Source of the DNA: Daucus carota subsp. sativus | Taxonomy: Eukaryota > Streptophyta > Magnoliopsida > Apiales > Apiaceae | Direction of reading: 5' to 3' | DNA: 64,000 nt | Assembly (NCBI RefSeq): GCF_001625215.2 | Contig: NC_030385.2 | Coordinates: 38,279,598-38,343,597 of the forward strand | The notes under the pieces: generated by a model | What the model was told of the DNA's origin: nothing | Seen by the model: only the letters and a program-made list of their open reading frames with translations | Databases searched by the model: none | Shown here: positions 11,812-22,231 of the stretch, piece by piece | Layout of the letters: each line of letters opens with the position of its first letter | How positions within the stretch are numbered: position 1 is the first letter of the stretch | Translations under genes and position numbers: made by a program

Positions 11812-12516
11812 TCAAGATTTAATCTCCCACATCACATTACAACTCCCTCCAAGAATTCTCCCTCCTATCTTTTCCAGGGGTGCACTGCCATTAATCTGGC
11901 TATCAAGGCACATCTTACAGTCATAGCTTGAAAGATCTCTTGTACATTGAGTTAACCCGTGAATCGTAGTGTACCCATCAACGGCTATCTCACCTCCCGC
12001 GTATCGTTCTAAGCTAACCGAAGCCTGTGCTGATAACACGTTCAATAGCTCACTGTTCATCTGCTTAAACAGCGTCTGATTAGTTGCATTGTTGACATTG
12101 GCAAGCAGAACCGTAATGCTTGTATCGATCTGACCAAAGAAATTTTGGTCGAGGTACTTGAACATGCAATAGTCGTACCATATAACAGCCCCTTTGTTTC
12201 CTGAACAAAGCTTCCGGGCCTCAATACCAGCTTTCGTAATGCATGTCAGACAGTCAAAGGAGGAGACGTCCCCTCGACATAAGCCAAGCCCGTATGTGTC
12301 GCCTACAGAAGCCTGAGCATAGCCTGAGGGCTGAGTTAGGTAGTCGATAAGGCCTGTGAGTTTGTTGAGGTTGAGTTCATAGGGATCTCCCACCGTGAAA
12401 TTCAGTTGGTTGATGCAAGAATAGCCGAGTTGGTCAGCTGCAACGGATGCATGGAGGAAGAATGTGAAGGTGAAAAGAGAAATCAAACAAATACTAATAT
12501 CTGTGGAAGAAGCCAT
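11812..12516 (-). CDS. DUF26 cysteine-rich secreted protein, type A copy 1
   Basis: This intact single-exon frame encodes 234 residues. A hydrophobic signal peptide of about 27 residues (ending HASVAA) is followed by two DUF26/Gnk2-type domains with the family C-x8-C-x2-C motif: Cys80-Cys89-Cys92 and Cys191-Cys200-Cys203, with further cysteines at 34, 104, 117 and 226. There is no membrane segment or kinase domain, so it belongs to the cysteine-rich repeat secretory proteins rather than the receptor kinases. Such proteins act in the apoplast; ginkbilobin-2 is antifungal and binds mannose, but that activity is not shown here. The C terminus, MWEIKS, differs from the usual YPF-type end kept by the B copies. 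A TATA box lies 63 bases upstream. Confidence 0.93.
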   Translation of the reverse strand: MASSTDISICLISLFTFTFFLHASVAADQLGYSCINQLNFTVGDPYELNLNKLTGLIDYLTQPSGYAQASVGDTYGLGLCRGDVSSFDCLTCITKAGIEARKLCSGNKGAVIWYDYCMFKYLDQNFFGQIDTSITVLLANVNNATNQTLFKQMNSELLNVLSAQASVSLERYAGGEIAVDGYTTIHGLTQCTRDLSSYDCKMCLDSQINGSAPLEKIGGRILGGSCNVMWEIKS

Positions 12517-12578
12517 ATATTGCTAGATGGTATGATTGATTTTGTTGAGAGTGTGAAACTATTGATTAAAGTTAGAAC

Positions 12579-12587
12579 TATTTATAG
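12579..12587 (-). promoter_or_regulatory. TATA box of DUF26 gene A1
   Basis: CTATAAATA on the minus strand, 63 bases before the start codon. The other three copies keep a TATA-like element at nearly the same distance. Confidence 0.55.
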
Positions 12588-14553
12588 CCAAGATGTCTAG
12601 ATGATTATTGGACTGTTTCTTTAAAAAGATATGTTTGGACTTTGGTCTAGAGTTGTTTATTGTAGGTAAATAAGATGAGTTAAAAGTATTGCAAAGCTAG
12701 CTCCTAGAAGACATAATAATCAGCATAAACCGAGTCATTATAATGTAAGAGAGCAAGTAACTTCAAATGCTTAATACCAAATCTATTGCACAAGAGGTTT
12801 CTAAACTAAGAAACAAGAATTTTGAATTGCAATAATAAGAAACTAAAACTGGGGTAGAATCCAAAGCCACCATTTTCTCCGAGATTTCACCAACAGTTGT
12901 TTATAACAGGCTTCCATACTAGTACTTAACATATACTTACTGGGAGGTTCTTTCAAACTAGCAGCATGACGACATAGATATCAAGCAGCTGTTTGTTGCA
13001 CCCTTAAAATCAAGGCAATAAATAACAAACAAGTTACCATCAGCCTGAATCCTCATTATCTTGTTACTCACGCCGGGAGCTAGCTAAGATGCTGACAAGT
13101 GACAATAATGACCAGTAAACAGGGGCCGGCTTAACCTATAGGCTGCAGTGGGAAAAAAATAAGAGAAAATATCTGTTCAGATGTTTTAAAAACAGATAAA
13201 TGAGAATGTCAGAGGAATATACTATACCAATAATATAATATTTAAATTTCGTCGAAACTTCTCACATTTAAGTATTTACGTTATTAGTTTCAAAGATAAA
13301 AACAATGGTGCAAGTTAAAATTTTATCAATTACATATATATTGTTATATTTATTTTTATATGAATAAGATAAGTAAATATTAATATTTAACTTCCTATCC
13401 GTAGATCAATCTTCTATTTGTATTTAAATTTAAGATCCTATTGTCATTGTATTAACTTGCTAGGAGACATATGTTTTCTTCAGTAGAAAACAACATTTCT
13501 GTTGATCTTAAATGTTCTGCTACTGAATGATTGAGTTACTCAAATGGTGTGCATATAAAACTGGGTCTAGGCCCTATGGTTAACCTGAAGGTCAATATTC
13601 TTTACCCTTGTCTGATTTCTATTGTAGTGTCTGGTCTTGTTTGTAGTCGATCTATCTGTGTTACTGGTATGGAATTTTTGTTACGTGATTCTTTTTCTGG
13701 TACATATTTGAATATAACTGTGTTCTAAAATCCAATGTACTTTGGTTTATGTTTTGATGATGCATGCAGGAACCAAGTGCATGGCAATGTGGAAGCTAAG
13801 CCCCAACGAAACAGGCAGGCAGGCGCTTAAAGAGCATGGTGCCATGGCATGTCAGTATCCTGCAATTTCTGAGCCTGAAAGTAACAAGTATGATGGCATC
13901 ATTTGGTAATCCTCTTATGAGCATGGTGCCAATTTATCATTCGAACAGCTGCCTCTCCCTAGCTATGTGTCTCGGATTATGGTTTGACATCTAACAGGAA
14001 TTAGCTCAAAAAAAAACGAATAACATGTATTCAAGGTGCAAAATCTGATCAGGGAACTGCATAACTCTTTAATGCGGGTTTTAGTGCTCAGCTTTTATTC
14101 ATTGCAGGTTTTCAGTTTTAGTTTCATTTGGTAATTTATCCTGATATGTAGAAATGTAGGTAGAATATGCACAGCATAACTGTGTCATGGAGGACCTGCA
14201 CAAGTCGAAATTATGAATTATACATACCAGAACGCAAAAACGAAGCAATCTTTGAGATATCAGATAATACTTTTGGAGGTGACCAACACTGTTTTTGTAT
14301 AAACAAAAAAGCAAACAGATAATAAATTAAATCAAATCCAGAATGAGATAAAATTACAAGTACTATCACCATCAAGAATTCAAGAGTGCTAAATTGATGG
14401 TCAAATATTCTTAAATTCAGGCCCCGACAGTAAAAACTTCTCATTATTCTCCAAGATTCTGTTGTAATGTGTAAAGATAACATATTCATACTATAAAAGA
14501 AAATGATAATAATAACAGAGATCCTGATTTTCTTGAAATCCTTTTTGAAGCCT
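12588..14553. other. spacer between DUF26 genes A1 and B1
   Basis: Mostly non-coding sequence duplicated between 19380 and 21430. It includes a 'CACCAACAGTTGTTTATAAC' to 'GCAGCATGACGAC' block also present upstream of the other three genes, and an exon-like relic around 13770-13920. No complete gene. Confidence 0.55.
13770..13920 (+). pseudogene. exon-like relic, duplicated at 20627-20760
   Basis: After a plausible acceptor (GATGCATGCAG) a frame encodes MWKLSPNETGRQALKEHG and stays open to a stop near 13907. The copy in unit 2 keeps MWRLSPNETGRRALKG and then diverges. This looks like a broken exon of a gene caught in the duplication. I cannot name the source family. Confidence 0.3.
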
Positions 14554-15279
14554 TCAGAGCTTCAAAAACGGGTACACCTCAAACCCTACATTACAACTTC
14601 CACCAAGAACTCTCCCACCTATCCTTTCCAGGGGTAAATCGCTATAAATTTGGCCATCCAGGCACTTCTTACAGTCATAGCTTGACAGATCTCTTGTACA
14701 TTGAGCTAAACCGTAAATTGTAGTATTCACATCAACGACTATCTCCCCTCTTGCGTAATGTTTTGAACTAATAGAAGCCTCTTCTGATAACTTATCCAAT
14801 AACTCACTGTTTCTCTGCTTAAACAGCGTCTGATTATTAGTTGCATTGTTGACATTCAAAAGAAAAATTGCAACACCATTGTCGATCTGACCAAAGAAAT
14901 TTTGATCGAGGTATTTGAACATGCAATAGTCGTACCATATAACAGCCCCTTTGTTTCCTGAACAAAGTTTGCGGGCCTCAATACCAGCTTCCGTGATGCA
15001 AGTCAGACAGTCAAATGAAGACACATCCCCTCGACATAAACCAAGCCCGTATGCCTGGCCTACGGAAGCTTGAGCATAGCCTGAGGGTTGTGTTAGGTAG
15101 TCGAGAAGGCCTGTGAGTTTGTTGAGGTTGAGTTCATAGGGAGTTCCAGTCGTAAAGTTTTGAGGGTTTATGCATGAATAGCCGAGTGGGTCAGCTGCAA
15201 CTTCAGCTGGTGCTTGGAGGAAGAAAGTGAAGGCAAAAAGAGAAATAAGACACATACTAATATCAGTGGAAGAAGGCAT
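14554..15279 (-). CDS. DUF26 cysteine-rich secreted protein, type B copy 1
   Basis: Intact 241-residue single-exon frame. A signal peptide of about 29 residues (ending PAEVAA) precedes two DUF26 domains with the C-x8-C-x2-C motifs CRGDVSSFDCLTC and CTRDLSSYDCKKC. It ends in VYPFLKL, close to the usual DUF26 C-terminal form. It differs from type A by a two-residue longer leader and by ISSKHYARGEIVVD in the second domain. Asn-Xaa-Thr sites (for example NQT) could be glycosylated in the secretory route. The role is inferred as extracellular defence or carbohydrate binding from the family only. A TATATATA element lies about 68 bases upstream. Confidence 0.93.
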   Translation of the reverse strand: MPSSTDISMCLISLFAFTFFLQAPAEVAADPLGYSCINPQNFTTGTPYELNLNKLTGLLDYLTQPSGYAQASVGQAYGLGLCRGDVSSFDCLTCITEAGIEARKLCSGNKGAVIWYDYCMFKYLDQNFFGQIDNGVAIFLLNVNNATNNQTLFKQRNSELLDKLSEEASISSKHYARGEIVVDVNTTIYGLAQCTRDLSSYDCKKCLDGQIYSDLPLERIGGRVLGGSCNVGFEVYPFLKL

Positions 15280-15346
15280 ATTGCTAAATTGTATAATTGA
15301 TTTAGTTGAGAGCGTGAAAGTATTGATTACAGCCTACAGATTGATG

Positions 15347-15355
15347 TATATATAG
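15347..15355 (-). promoter_or_regulatory. TATA box of DUF26 gene B1
   Basis: CTATATATA on the minus strand, about 70 bases before the start codon, at the position conserved in all four paralogues. Confidence 0.5.
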
Positions 15356-16192
15356 CAAAGAAGTGTAGATGATTATTGGACTGATTCTTTAAAAACATGT
15401 GTTTGGTCAAGTAATGCGTATGAACGTACCATTGTTTAATGTAATTAAAAAGGCTTAACAATATTGCAACGCTAGCTCCTAAAGACATAATCAACGTAAA
15501 CCGAGTCATTTTAACCTAAGAGAGCTACTTCAAATTCTTATACCAAATCTACTGTAATTTGCACAAGAAGTTTCTGAACAAGTAAACCAGAAGTTTAAAA
15601 TGCACAAGAAACTGAAACAGGGGTAGAATCCAAAGTCATAACCACTTTTCTCCCAGATTTCACCAACAACTCTTCATAATAGACATCCATATACTTAACA
15701 TATACTTAGTGCCTATTGGGAGGTTCTTACAATTAGCAGCATGGTGACGCGTTGAGGCATGCTGTCTTAACATAGCGACCAAGTACCTAGTCGTTGCTCC
15801 CTTAAAATCAAGGCAGATAATTACAACCATGAGCATAAATCCCCAATTTCTCAAGGCCCCAAAAAGAGTTTCATTCACATATATATTTTTAGGAAACCAG
15901 TCACCAACTACTGTAGGATAGAAAAATTACGCAGACATCACCTGCAACATTTCATGCATTTGCATATTTCGACACAATGAACCTCACTGGTAGTATGGTC
16001 AGTTTAGCAAAATATATATCCACCTGAGCATCATCTATTGGACTATGAAATAAAACCAAAATTTATATATATTTTTTTCTCTATTTTGAAGCATGACTCT
16101 TGAGGATCTCTTCTTTTTCCAACCTCTTTCTCTGTAAGAGGTCCTTGTCTACTTATATACTATGTCTTCTGATGTCAGATGCATGGTTATAC
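15356..16192. other. upstream region of DUF26 gene B1
   Basis: Non-coding. Bases 15655-15860 repeat the block seen upstream of the other three DUF26 genes. Nothing else recognised. Confidence 0.5.
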
Positions 16193-17305
16193 AAGGGGTG
16201 TTCATCAAACCGCTCACACCGCATAAACCGCCCGCACCGCTCCGCACCACACCGCAAAATGCGGTTTTTCTTTTTCGTGGTGCGGTTGCGGGTTGAAATT
16301 TTAACAAACCGCGCGGTGCGGTGTGACTTGCGGTTTGACATTATACATGCGCGGTTCAAACCGCACCGCACCGCTATTTTCTAATATATAAAATATATCA
16401 CATATATTTTATCTTCTATATATCACATATATATCACATATATATAATATATCACATATATTATATAGGTAGATTATTTATTATGATGTTATCTTCTCTG
16501 GGTCATGTTCCAGAGAGAACCATTAGAGAGAGAACCATAGAACCCTTACCTTATAAGACAGGGTTCTGCAGCAGAACTTAAGTATGAGTTAGGGTTCTGC
16601 AGCAGAACTTCACATGCAAAAAATGTCAATATCTATGTATTAGATTTTAAAATTATTTTTGAACACACACAACGATGAAAAAATATGAAAAAAACATGTA
16701 TTTAGATTTAGATCCTAAAAATCTATTTTAAATTTAGGGTTCCGCAGCAGAACCTTAGTGGTTCTATGGTTCTATTTTAAGGACTGGTTCTCTCTTGAGC
16801 GCGACCCTATCTTCTATATGTGTGTATATATGTTCAAGTTACTCAACTTAATTTTAATAATTTTACAATAAAAATGTTAGTTTTAAGACGACAAATTAAA
16901 TATTATAATTATATTTTTTTTCTATAAAATGACTTGTGTTGAAATCTTTTGATCTTCATCATTATCATACTCATATTTTAGTTTATATTTCTTTTCATGA
17001 GTATCGTAACTCTATATTTGTGTGTGCGCGCATATATATGTATATATTAAAAATTATTTTTAAATACATATAGTTTAAAATTATATTTATATTGTCATTC
17101 AAAGTATAATTTTTTTTGAATGTATAAATCACGCAAACCGCATGAACCGCACCACACCACACCGCACCGCAATTTTGTGGTGTGGTTTACGCGGTTTTTA
17201 TATTACGCTGTGCGGTTGCGGTTTAGGAATTTCCTCAAACCGCATGCGCGGGTTGGTTCGCGGTGTTAGGAAAAAACCGCACCGCCCACACCGCGAACAC
17301 CCCTT
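16193..17305. mobile_element. hAT-type MITE, copy B (inverted, interrupted)
   Basis: The ends are AAGGGGTGTTCATC and GCGAACACCCCTT with GC-rich subterminal GCGGTGCGGTT repeats; relative to copies A and C it lies in the opposite orientation. Its AT-rich core is split by another element at 16498-16807. Without that insert and its 8-base duplication it is about 795 bases, close to copies A (730) and C (765). Its own target duplication is not convincing, partly because copy C landed on its right end. Confidence 0.75.
16498..16807. mobile_element. MITE inserted within hAT MITE copy B
   Basis: An exact 8-base repeat, TATCTTCT, flanks the insert (16490-16497 and 16808-16815). Its ends are imperfect inverted repeats: GGGTCATGTTCCAGAGAGAA at the left and, inverted, GGGTCGCGCTCAAGAGAGAA at the right. 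Inside, AGGGTTCTGCAGCAGAACTT occurs twice with a third partial copy. With two further bases the flanks match at 9 of 10, so a Mutator-like origin is possible. Superfamily is an inference. Confidence 0.75.
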
Positions 17306-17309
17306 CATA

Positions 17310-18074
17310 TAGGGGTGTTCGCGGTGCGGGCGGTGCGGTTTTTTCCTAAAACCGCCAACCAACCCGATTTACCCGCGTATGCGGTTTGGGGAAATTCGTA
17401 AACCGCAACCGCACCGCGTAATATAAAAACCGCGTAAACCACACCACAAAATTGCGGTGCGGTGTGGTGCGGTTCATGCGGTTTGCGTGGTTTATACATT
17501 CAAAAAAATTATACTTTTGAATGACAATATAAATATAATTTTAAAATATATGTATTTAAAAATAATTTTTATAAAATACACACACACAAATTTAGAGTTA
17601 CGATACTCATTAAAAGAAATATAAACTAAAATATGAGTATGATAATGATGAAGATGAAAAGATTTCAACACTTACAAGTCATTTTATTGGAAAACAAATA
17701 TAATTATAATATTTAATTTGTCGAATTAAAAATAACTTTATTTGTATCGTAAAATTATTAAAATTAAGTTGAGTAACTTGAACATATATACACACATATA
17801 GGAGATAATATCATAATAAATAATCTATTTGTATTCTATATAATATAAATATTTGTAATTATATGTGATATATTTTTATATATTAGAAAATGGCGGTGCG
17901 GTGCGGTTTGAACCGCGCATGTATAATGTCAAACCGCAACCCGCACCGCACCGCGCGGTTTATTAAAATTTCAACCCGCAACCGCACCACGAAAAAGAAA
18001 AACCACATTTTGCGGTGTGGTGCGGAGCGGTGCGGGCGGTTTATGCGGTGTGGGCGGTTTGATGAACACCCCTA
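17310..18074. mobile_element. hAT-type MITE, copy C
   Basis: The ends TAGGGGTGTTCGCGG and TGATGAACACCCCTA are flanked by an exact 8-base duplication, CCTTCATA (17302-17309 and 18075-18082). The left duplication overlaps the last bases of copy B, so copy C inserted at B's very end and is the younger of the two. Confidence 0.85.
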
Positions 18075-18082
18075 CCTTCATA

Positions 18083-18597
18083 TACCGGTGAAGAGTGCTT
18101 GTCCTGTGTTAACATCATTAGGCTATATTTACATAACAAAACTCAATGACATTTAAGTGAACGGGCTATGCAACAAAAGCATGCCACAACTTGTAAGGCT
18201 AAGTACCGCATAATGGTACATATTCCAAGCTGTGAAGGCGGTATGGGGAGGAAAGCATGTTTTAGGAAGCAAAGTAAGAAATGTATGCCAAAGCACCAAA
18301 CAATAAGAAACATTCCGAGAATCTTAGGAGTGCTTCATGCTTACATTCAGGAAATTCTATTTTAAATCATTTTGTTAATAATAATATTTCAATACTTTTC
18401 CTCGTTTTTCCACAAAGCAAACCTGACTGTTTCATTTCATGTGACATGGAGATTCAGACCTTGTTTATTACATAAAGATCTTATCCTTCTTTTAAACCTG
18501 AAGCTGTCATGTTTGATCCTATATTGAAAGGAACAGAATCTGTCAGGCGTAATGCAACAACTATCAAAGATATATTGCTTAATCGATTATCAAATAT
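18083..18597. other. right end of duplication unit 1
   Basis: Non-coding sequence matching about 23215-23690 at the end of unit 2, for example GAAGCTGTCATGTTTGAT in both. It passes directly into the 3' end of DUF26 gene A2. Confidence 0.55.
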
Positions 18598-18601
18598 ATT
18601 C

Positions 18602-19306
18602 TCAAGATTTAATCTCCCACATTACATTACAACTCCCACCAAGAATTCTCCCGCCTATCTTTTCCAGGGGTTTATTGCTATTAATCTGGCCATCAAGGCA
18701 CTTCCTGCAGTCATAGCTTGAAAGATCTCTTGTACATTGAGTTAACCCGTGAATCGTAGTATTCTCATCAACAGCTATCTCACCTCCTGCGTATCGTTCT
18801 AAACTAATAGAAGCCTGTGCTGATAACACATTCAATAGCTCACTGTTTCTCTGCTTAAACAGCGTCTGATTAGTTGCATTGTTGACATTGGAAAGCAGAA
18901 CCGTAACGCTAGTATCGATCTGACCAAAGAAATTCTGATCGAGGTACTTGAACATGCAATAGTCATACCATGTAACTGCCCCTTTGTTTCCTGAACAAAG
19001 CTTCCGGGCCTCAATACCAGCTTTCGTAATGCATGTCAGACAGTCAAATGAAGACACATCCCCTCGACATAAACCAAGCCCGTGAGTGTCGCCTACAGAA
19101 GCCTGACCATAGCCTGAGGGCTGAGTTAGGTAGTCGATTAGGCCTGTGAGTTTGTTGAGGTTGAGTTCATAGGGAGTTCCCACCGTGAAATTTTGTTGGT
19201 TGATGCAAGAATAGCCTAGGTGGTCAGCTGCAACTGATGCATGGAGGAAGAGTGTGAAGGTGAAAAGAGAAATCAAACAAATACTAATATTAGTGAAAGA
19301 AGCCAT
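18602..19306 (-). CDS. DUF26 cysteine-rich secreted protein, type A copy 2
   Basis: Intact 234-residue frame, very close to type A copy 1. It has the same 27-residue signal peptide region (MASFTNISICLISLF), the same two C-x8-C-x2-C motifs (CRGDVSSFDCLTC and CTRDLSSYDCRKC) and the same unusual C terminus, MWEIKS. Differences are scattered substitutions, such as VTWYDYC for VIWYDYC, with no gap or stop, which fits a retained functional duplicate. Its 3' flank comes from the right end of unit 1 rather than from the flank of copy 1, so its polyadenylation signals may differ. Expected to be apoplastic. Confidence 0.93.
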   Translation of the reverse strand: MASFTNISICLISLFTFTLFLHASVAADHLGYSCINQQNFTVGTPYELNLNKLTGLIDYLTQPSGYGQASVGDTHGLGLCRGDVSSFDCLTCITKAGIEARKLCSGNKGAVTWYDYCMFKYLDQNFFGQIDTSVTVLLSNVNNATNQTLFKQRNSELLNVLSAQASISLERYAGGEIAVDENTTIHGLTQCTRDLSSYDCRKCLDGQINSNKPLEKIGGRILGGSCNVMWEIKS

Positions 19307-19368
19307 ATATTGCTAGATGGTATGATTGATATTGTTGAGTGTGTGAAACTATTGATTACAGATTCATC

Positions 19369-19377
19369 TATATATAG
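19369..19377 (-). promoter_or_regulatory. TATA box of DUF26 gene A2
   Basis: CTATATATA on the minus strand, about 65 bases before the start codon, in the conserved position. Confidence 0.5.
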
Positions 19378-21436
19378 CCAAGTAGTGTAGAAGATTATTG
19401 GACTGTTTCTCTAAGAAGATATGTTTGGACTTTGGACAAGTAATGTAGTATATGATTATGAACATAAACTTGTTTATTGCAGTTATATAAGATTCGTTAA
19501 AAGTATTGCAATCTAGCTCCTTAATCAGCATAAACCGAGTCATTTTAACCTAAGAGAGCAGGTAACTTCAAATGCTTAATACCAAATCTATTGCACAAGG
19601 GGTTTCTAAACTAAGAAACAAGAATTTTAAAATGCATTATTAAGAAATTGAAACTAGGGTATAGTCCAAAGACACCATTTCTACGAGATTTCATTGACAG
19701 TTCTTTAAAATAGACATTCAAACAACTTGACGTATATCTTCCCTCCATTTCAATAATTTTTTTACACTTTTCTTTTCGTCTTTCAATTCTTCACATTTTA
19801 AAACTACAATATGCTATACTCATTTTATTCATTAAATATCTTTCCATTCCGCCAATATGCTAACTTTTATTGCATTTTCTCTATGCCTAACTCAAATGTG
19901 AAAGGGAACAGATGTTGTAGTTACCAGGAGGCTCTTTGAACCTAGCAGCATGACGCGTTAACAAACTACCATCAACCTAAATCCTCAGTATCAGTATGTC
20001 GTTATACACCCCAGAAGCTAGCTAAGATGCTGACAAGTGACAATGATGGCCTGTGAACAGGGCCGGCTTAACCTACAGGCTGCAGTAGAATTTTAATTTA
20101 TTTCTATTTAAATTTCTTAAAAACAGATAAATGAGAATGTCAGATCAAAAGAAGTTCTATACATCATTACTATTTTAAATAGTACCAATAATTAATGTTT
20201 GAATTTCGTTGAAACTTCTCAAATTTAAGTATACTGTTAGTTTTAAAGATAAAAACAGAAGTATAAGTTAAAATTTTATCAAACTGTACATAACATTATA
20301 TTCATTTTTATATGAATAAGACTTGCCATTAAATCTTCCACAAGATAGACAGACTTCTTCCACAATTCTTTTGATCTTAAATGTTTTGCTACTGATTGAT
20401 TGAGTTACTCAAATGGTGTCCATATCACCCGCGGTTGCAATATATAGAACTCTGTATCTCTCACGCCTATGCCCTATGGTTACCCTTGTCTGATTTCTTT
20501 CATAGTGTCTGGTCTTATTTGTAATCTTTCTCTGATACTTTTTATTAAATGATTCTTTTCCTGGTACATACTCGAAAATAACTGTTTTATAATCCAATGT
20601 ACCTTGGAATAAGGTTTGATGATGCAGGTGTATAGGCAATGTGGAGGCTAAGCCCAAACGAAACAGGCAGGCGGGCACTTAAAGGGCGTGGTGTGTCAGT
20701 CTCCTTACTGCAATTGCTGAGCCTGAATATAACAAGTATGATGGCATCATCAGAGGTAATCCTCTCATGAGCTCTGGCAACAGAAGCCAATCTGTCATTC
20801 AAACAGCTGTGACTCCCTATGTGTCTCAGATTATGGTTTGACATATCCAGCTAACAAGAATTAGCTAAAAAGAAAAAGGATGACATGTTACTCAAGGTGC
20901 AAGATCAGAACACAGGAGCTGCATAACTCTCTTATGCGGGTTTTAGTGCTCATCTTTTAGTAATTGCAGGTTTTCAGTTGTAGTTTCATTTGTTAGCTTA
21001 TCCTGATATATAGGAATGTTGGTAGAAGATGTACAGATTAAATGTGTCATGGAGCACTTGCACGAGTCAAAATCATTACAATGCATACCAGAATGCAAAA
21101 ACAAAGCAATTTTTATGATATCAGAAAAAAACTTTCGGAGGTAACCAACACCGTTTTTGTGTAAACAAAAAAGCAAACAGATAATAAATTAAATCAATGC
21201 CAGAATGAGATAAAATTACAAGTACTAGCTATCACCATCAAGATTGCTAATTGATGGTTAAATAATCCTGACTTCAGGCCACGACAGTCACAACTTTATA
21301 TTATTCTCCGAGATTCTGTTGTACTGTGTAAACTGACCTTTGTATCTCGTATCCATACTAAAAAGTAAAATGTGACTAGGTAAATGATAATATAATAACA
21401 GAGATCCCGATTTTCTTCAAATCTTTCTTGAAGCAT
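19378..21436. other. spacer between DUF26 genes A2 and B2
   Basis: Counterpart of 12588-14553. It holds the second, more damaged copy of the exon-like relic (20627-20760). A 'CCCTCCATTTCAATAATTTTTT' stretch near 19741 recalls one end of a Stowaway-like MITE. No complete gene. Confidence 0.5.
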
Positions 21437-22162
21437 TTAGAGCTTCAAAAAGGGGTACACCTCAAACCTTACATTACAACTCCCTTCGAGAACTCTCCCA
21501 CCTATCCTTTCCAGGGGTAAATCGCTATAAATTTGGCCATCGAGGCACTTCTTACAGTCATAGCTTGAAAGATCTCTTGTACATTGAGCTAAACCGTAAA
21601 TGGTAGTATTCACATCAACGACTATCTCACCTCTCGCGTAATGTTTTGAACTAATAGAAGCCTCTTCTGATAACTTATCCAATAACTCACTGTTTCTCTG
21701 CTTAAACAGAGTCTGGTTATTAGTTGCATTATTGACATTTAAAAGAAAAACTGCAACACCATTATCGATCTGACCAAAGAAATTTTGATCAAGGTACTTG
21801 AACATGCAATAGTCATACCATATAACAGCCCCTTTGTTTCCTGAACAAAGTTTGCGGACCTCAATACCAGCTTTCGTAATGCATGTCAAACAGTCAAATG
21901 AAGACACATCCCCTCGACATAAACCAAGCCCGTATGCCTGGCCTACGGAAGCTTGAGCATAGCCCGAGGGTTGTGTTAGGTAGTCGAGAAGGCCTGTGAG
22001 TTTGTTGAGGTTGAGTTCATAATGAGTTCCCACCGTGAAATTTTGTTGGTTAATACAAGAATAGCCGAGGTGGTCAGATGCAACTTCAGCTGATGCTTGG
22101 AGGAAGAAAGTGAAGGCGAAAAGAGATATAAGACAAATAGTAATATCACTGGAAGAAGGCAT
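21437..22162 (-). CDS. DUF26 cysteine-rich secreted protein, type B copy 2
   Basis: Intact 241-residue frame, nearly identical to type B copy 1. Signal peptide about 29 residues (ASAEVAS region), then two DUF26 domains with the CRGDVSSFDCLTC and CTRDLSSYDCKKC motifs, ending VYPFLKL. Leader changes (SSDITICLIS) and VRKLCSGN for ARKLCSGN separate it from copy 1. The frame is open and all domain cysteines are kept. Its neighbours and TATA position match the other copies, suggesting similar control. Function as for the family: extracellular, probably stress or pathogen related; not proven here. Confidence 0.93.
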   Translation of the reverse strand: MPSSSDITICLISLFAFTFFLQASAEVASDHLGYSCINQQNFTVGTHYELNLNKLTGLLDYLTQPSGYAQASVGQAYGLGLCRGDVSSFDCLTCITKAGIEVRKLCSGNKGAVIWYDYCMFKYLDQNFFGQIDNGVAVFLLNVNNATNNQTLFKQRNSELLDKLSEEASISSKHYARGEIVVDVNTTIYGLAQCTRDLSSYDCKKCLDGQIYSDLPLERIGGRVLEGSCNVRFEVYPFLKL

Positions 22163-22222
22163 ATTGCTAGATGGTATGATTGATTTTGTTGAGAGCGTGA
22201 AAGTATTGATTAGAGATTGATG

Positions 22223-22231
22223 TATATATAG
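22223..22231 (-). promoter_or_regulatory. TATA box of DUF26 gene B2
   Basis: CTATATATA on the minus strand, about 63 bases before the start codon. Confidence 0.5.

Larger units (their letters stand above)
11808..18597. repeat. tandem duplication unit 1 (two DUF26 genes plus flanks)
   Basis: Unit 1 and unit 2 (18598 to about 23690) each contain an A-type and a B-type DUF26 gene in the same order, with matching spacers. Examples are GCTAGCTAAGATGCTGACAA at about 13078 and 20029, and ATGCAACAAAAGCATGCCAC at about 18170 and 23250. Homology restarts at ATTCTCAAGATTT (11806 and 18597), so the two units abut directly. Unit 1 is longer mainly because of MITEs at 16193-18074. Confidence 0.75.

Noticed and set aside
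16100-18156. Arg/His/Cys-rich frames around 16100-16384, 17305-17499 and 17890-18156
   Set aside because: They are translations of the GC-rich subterminal repeats of the hAT MITEs and recur in each copy.
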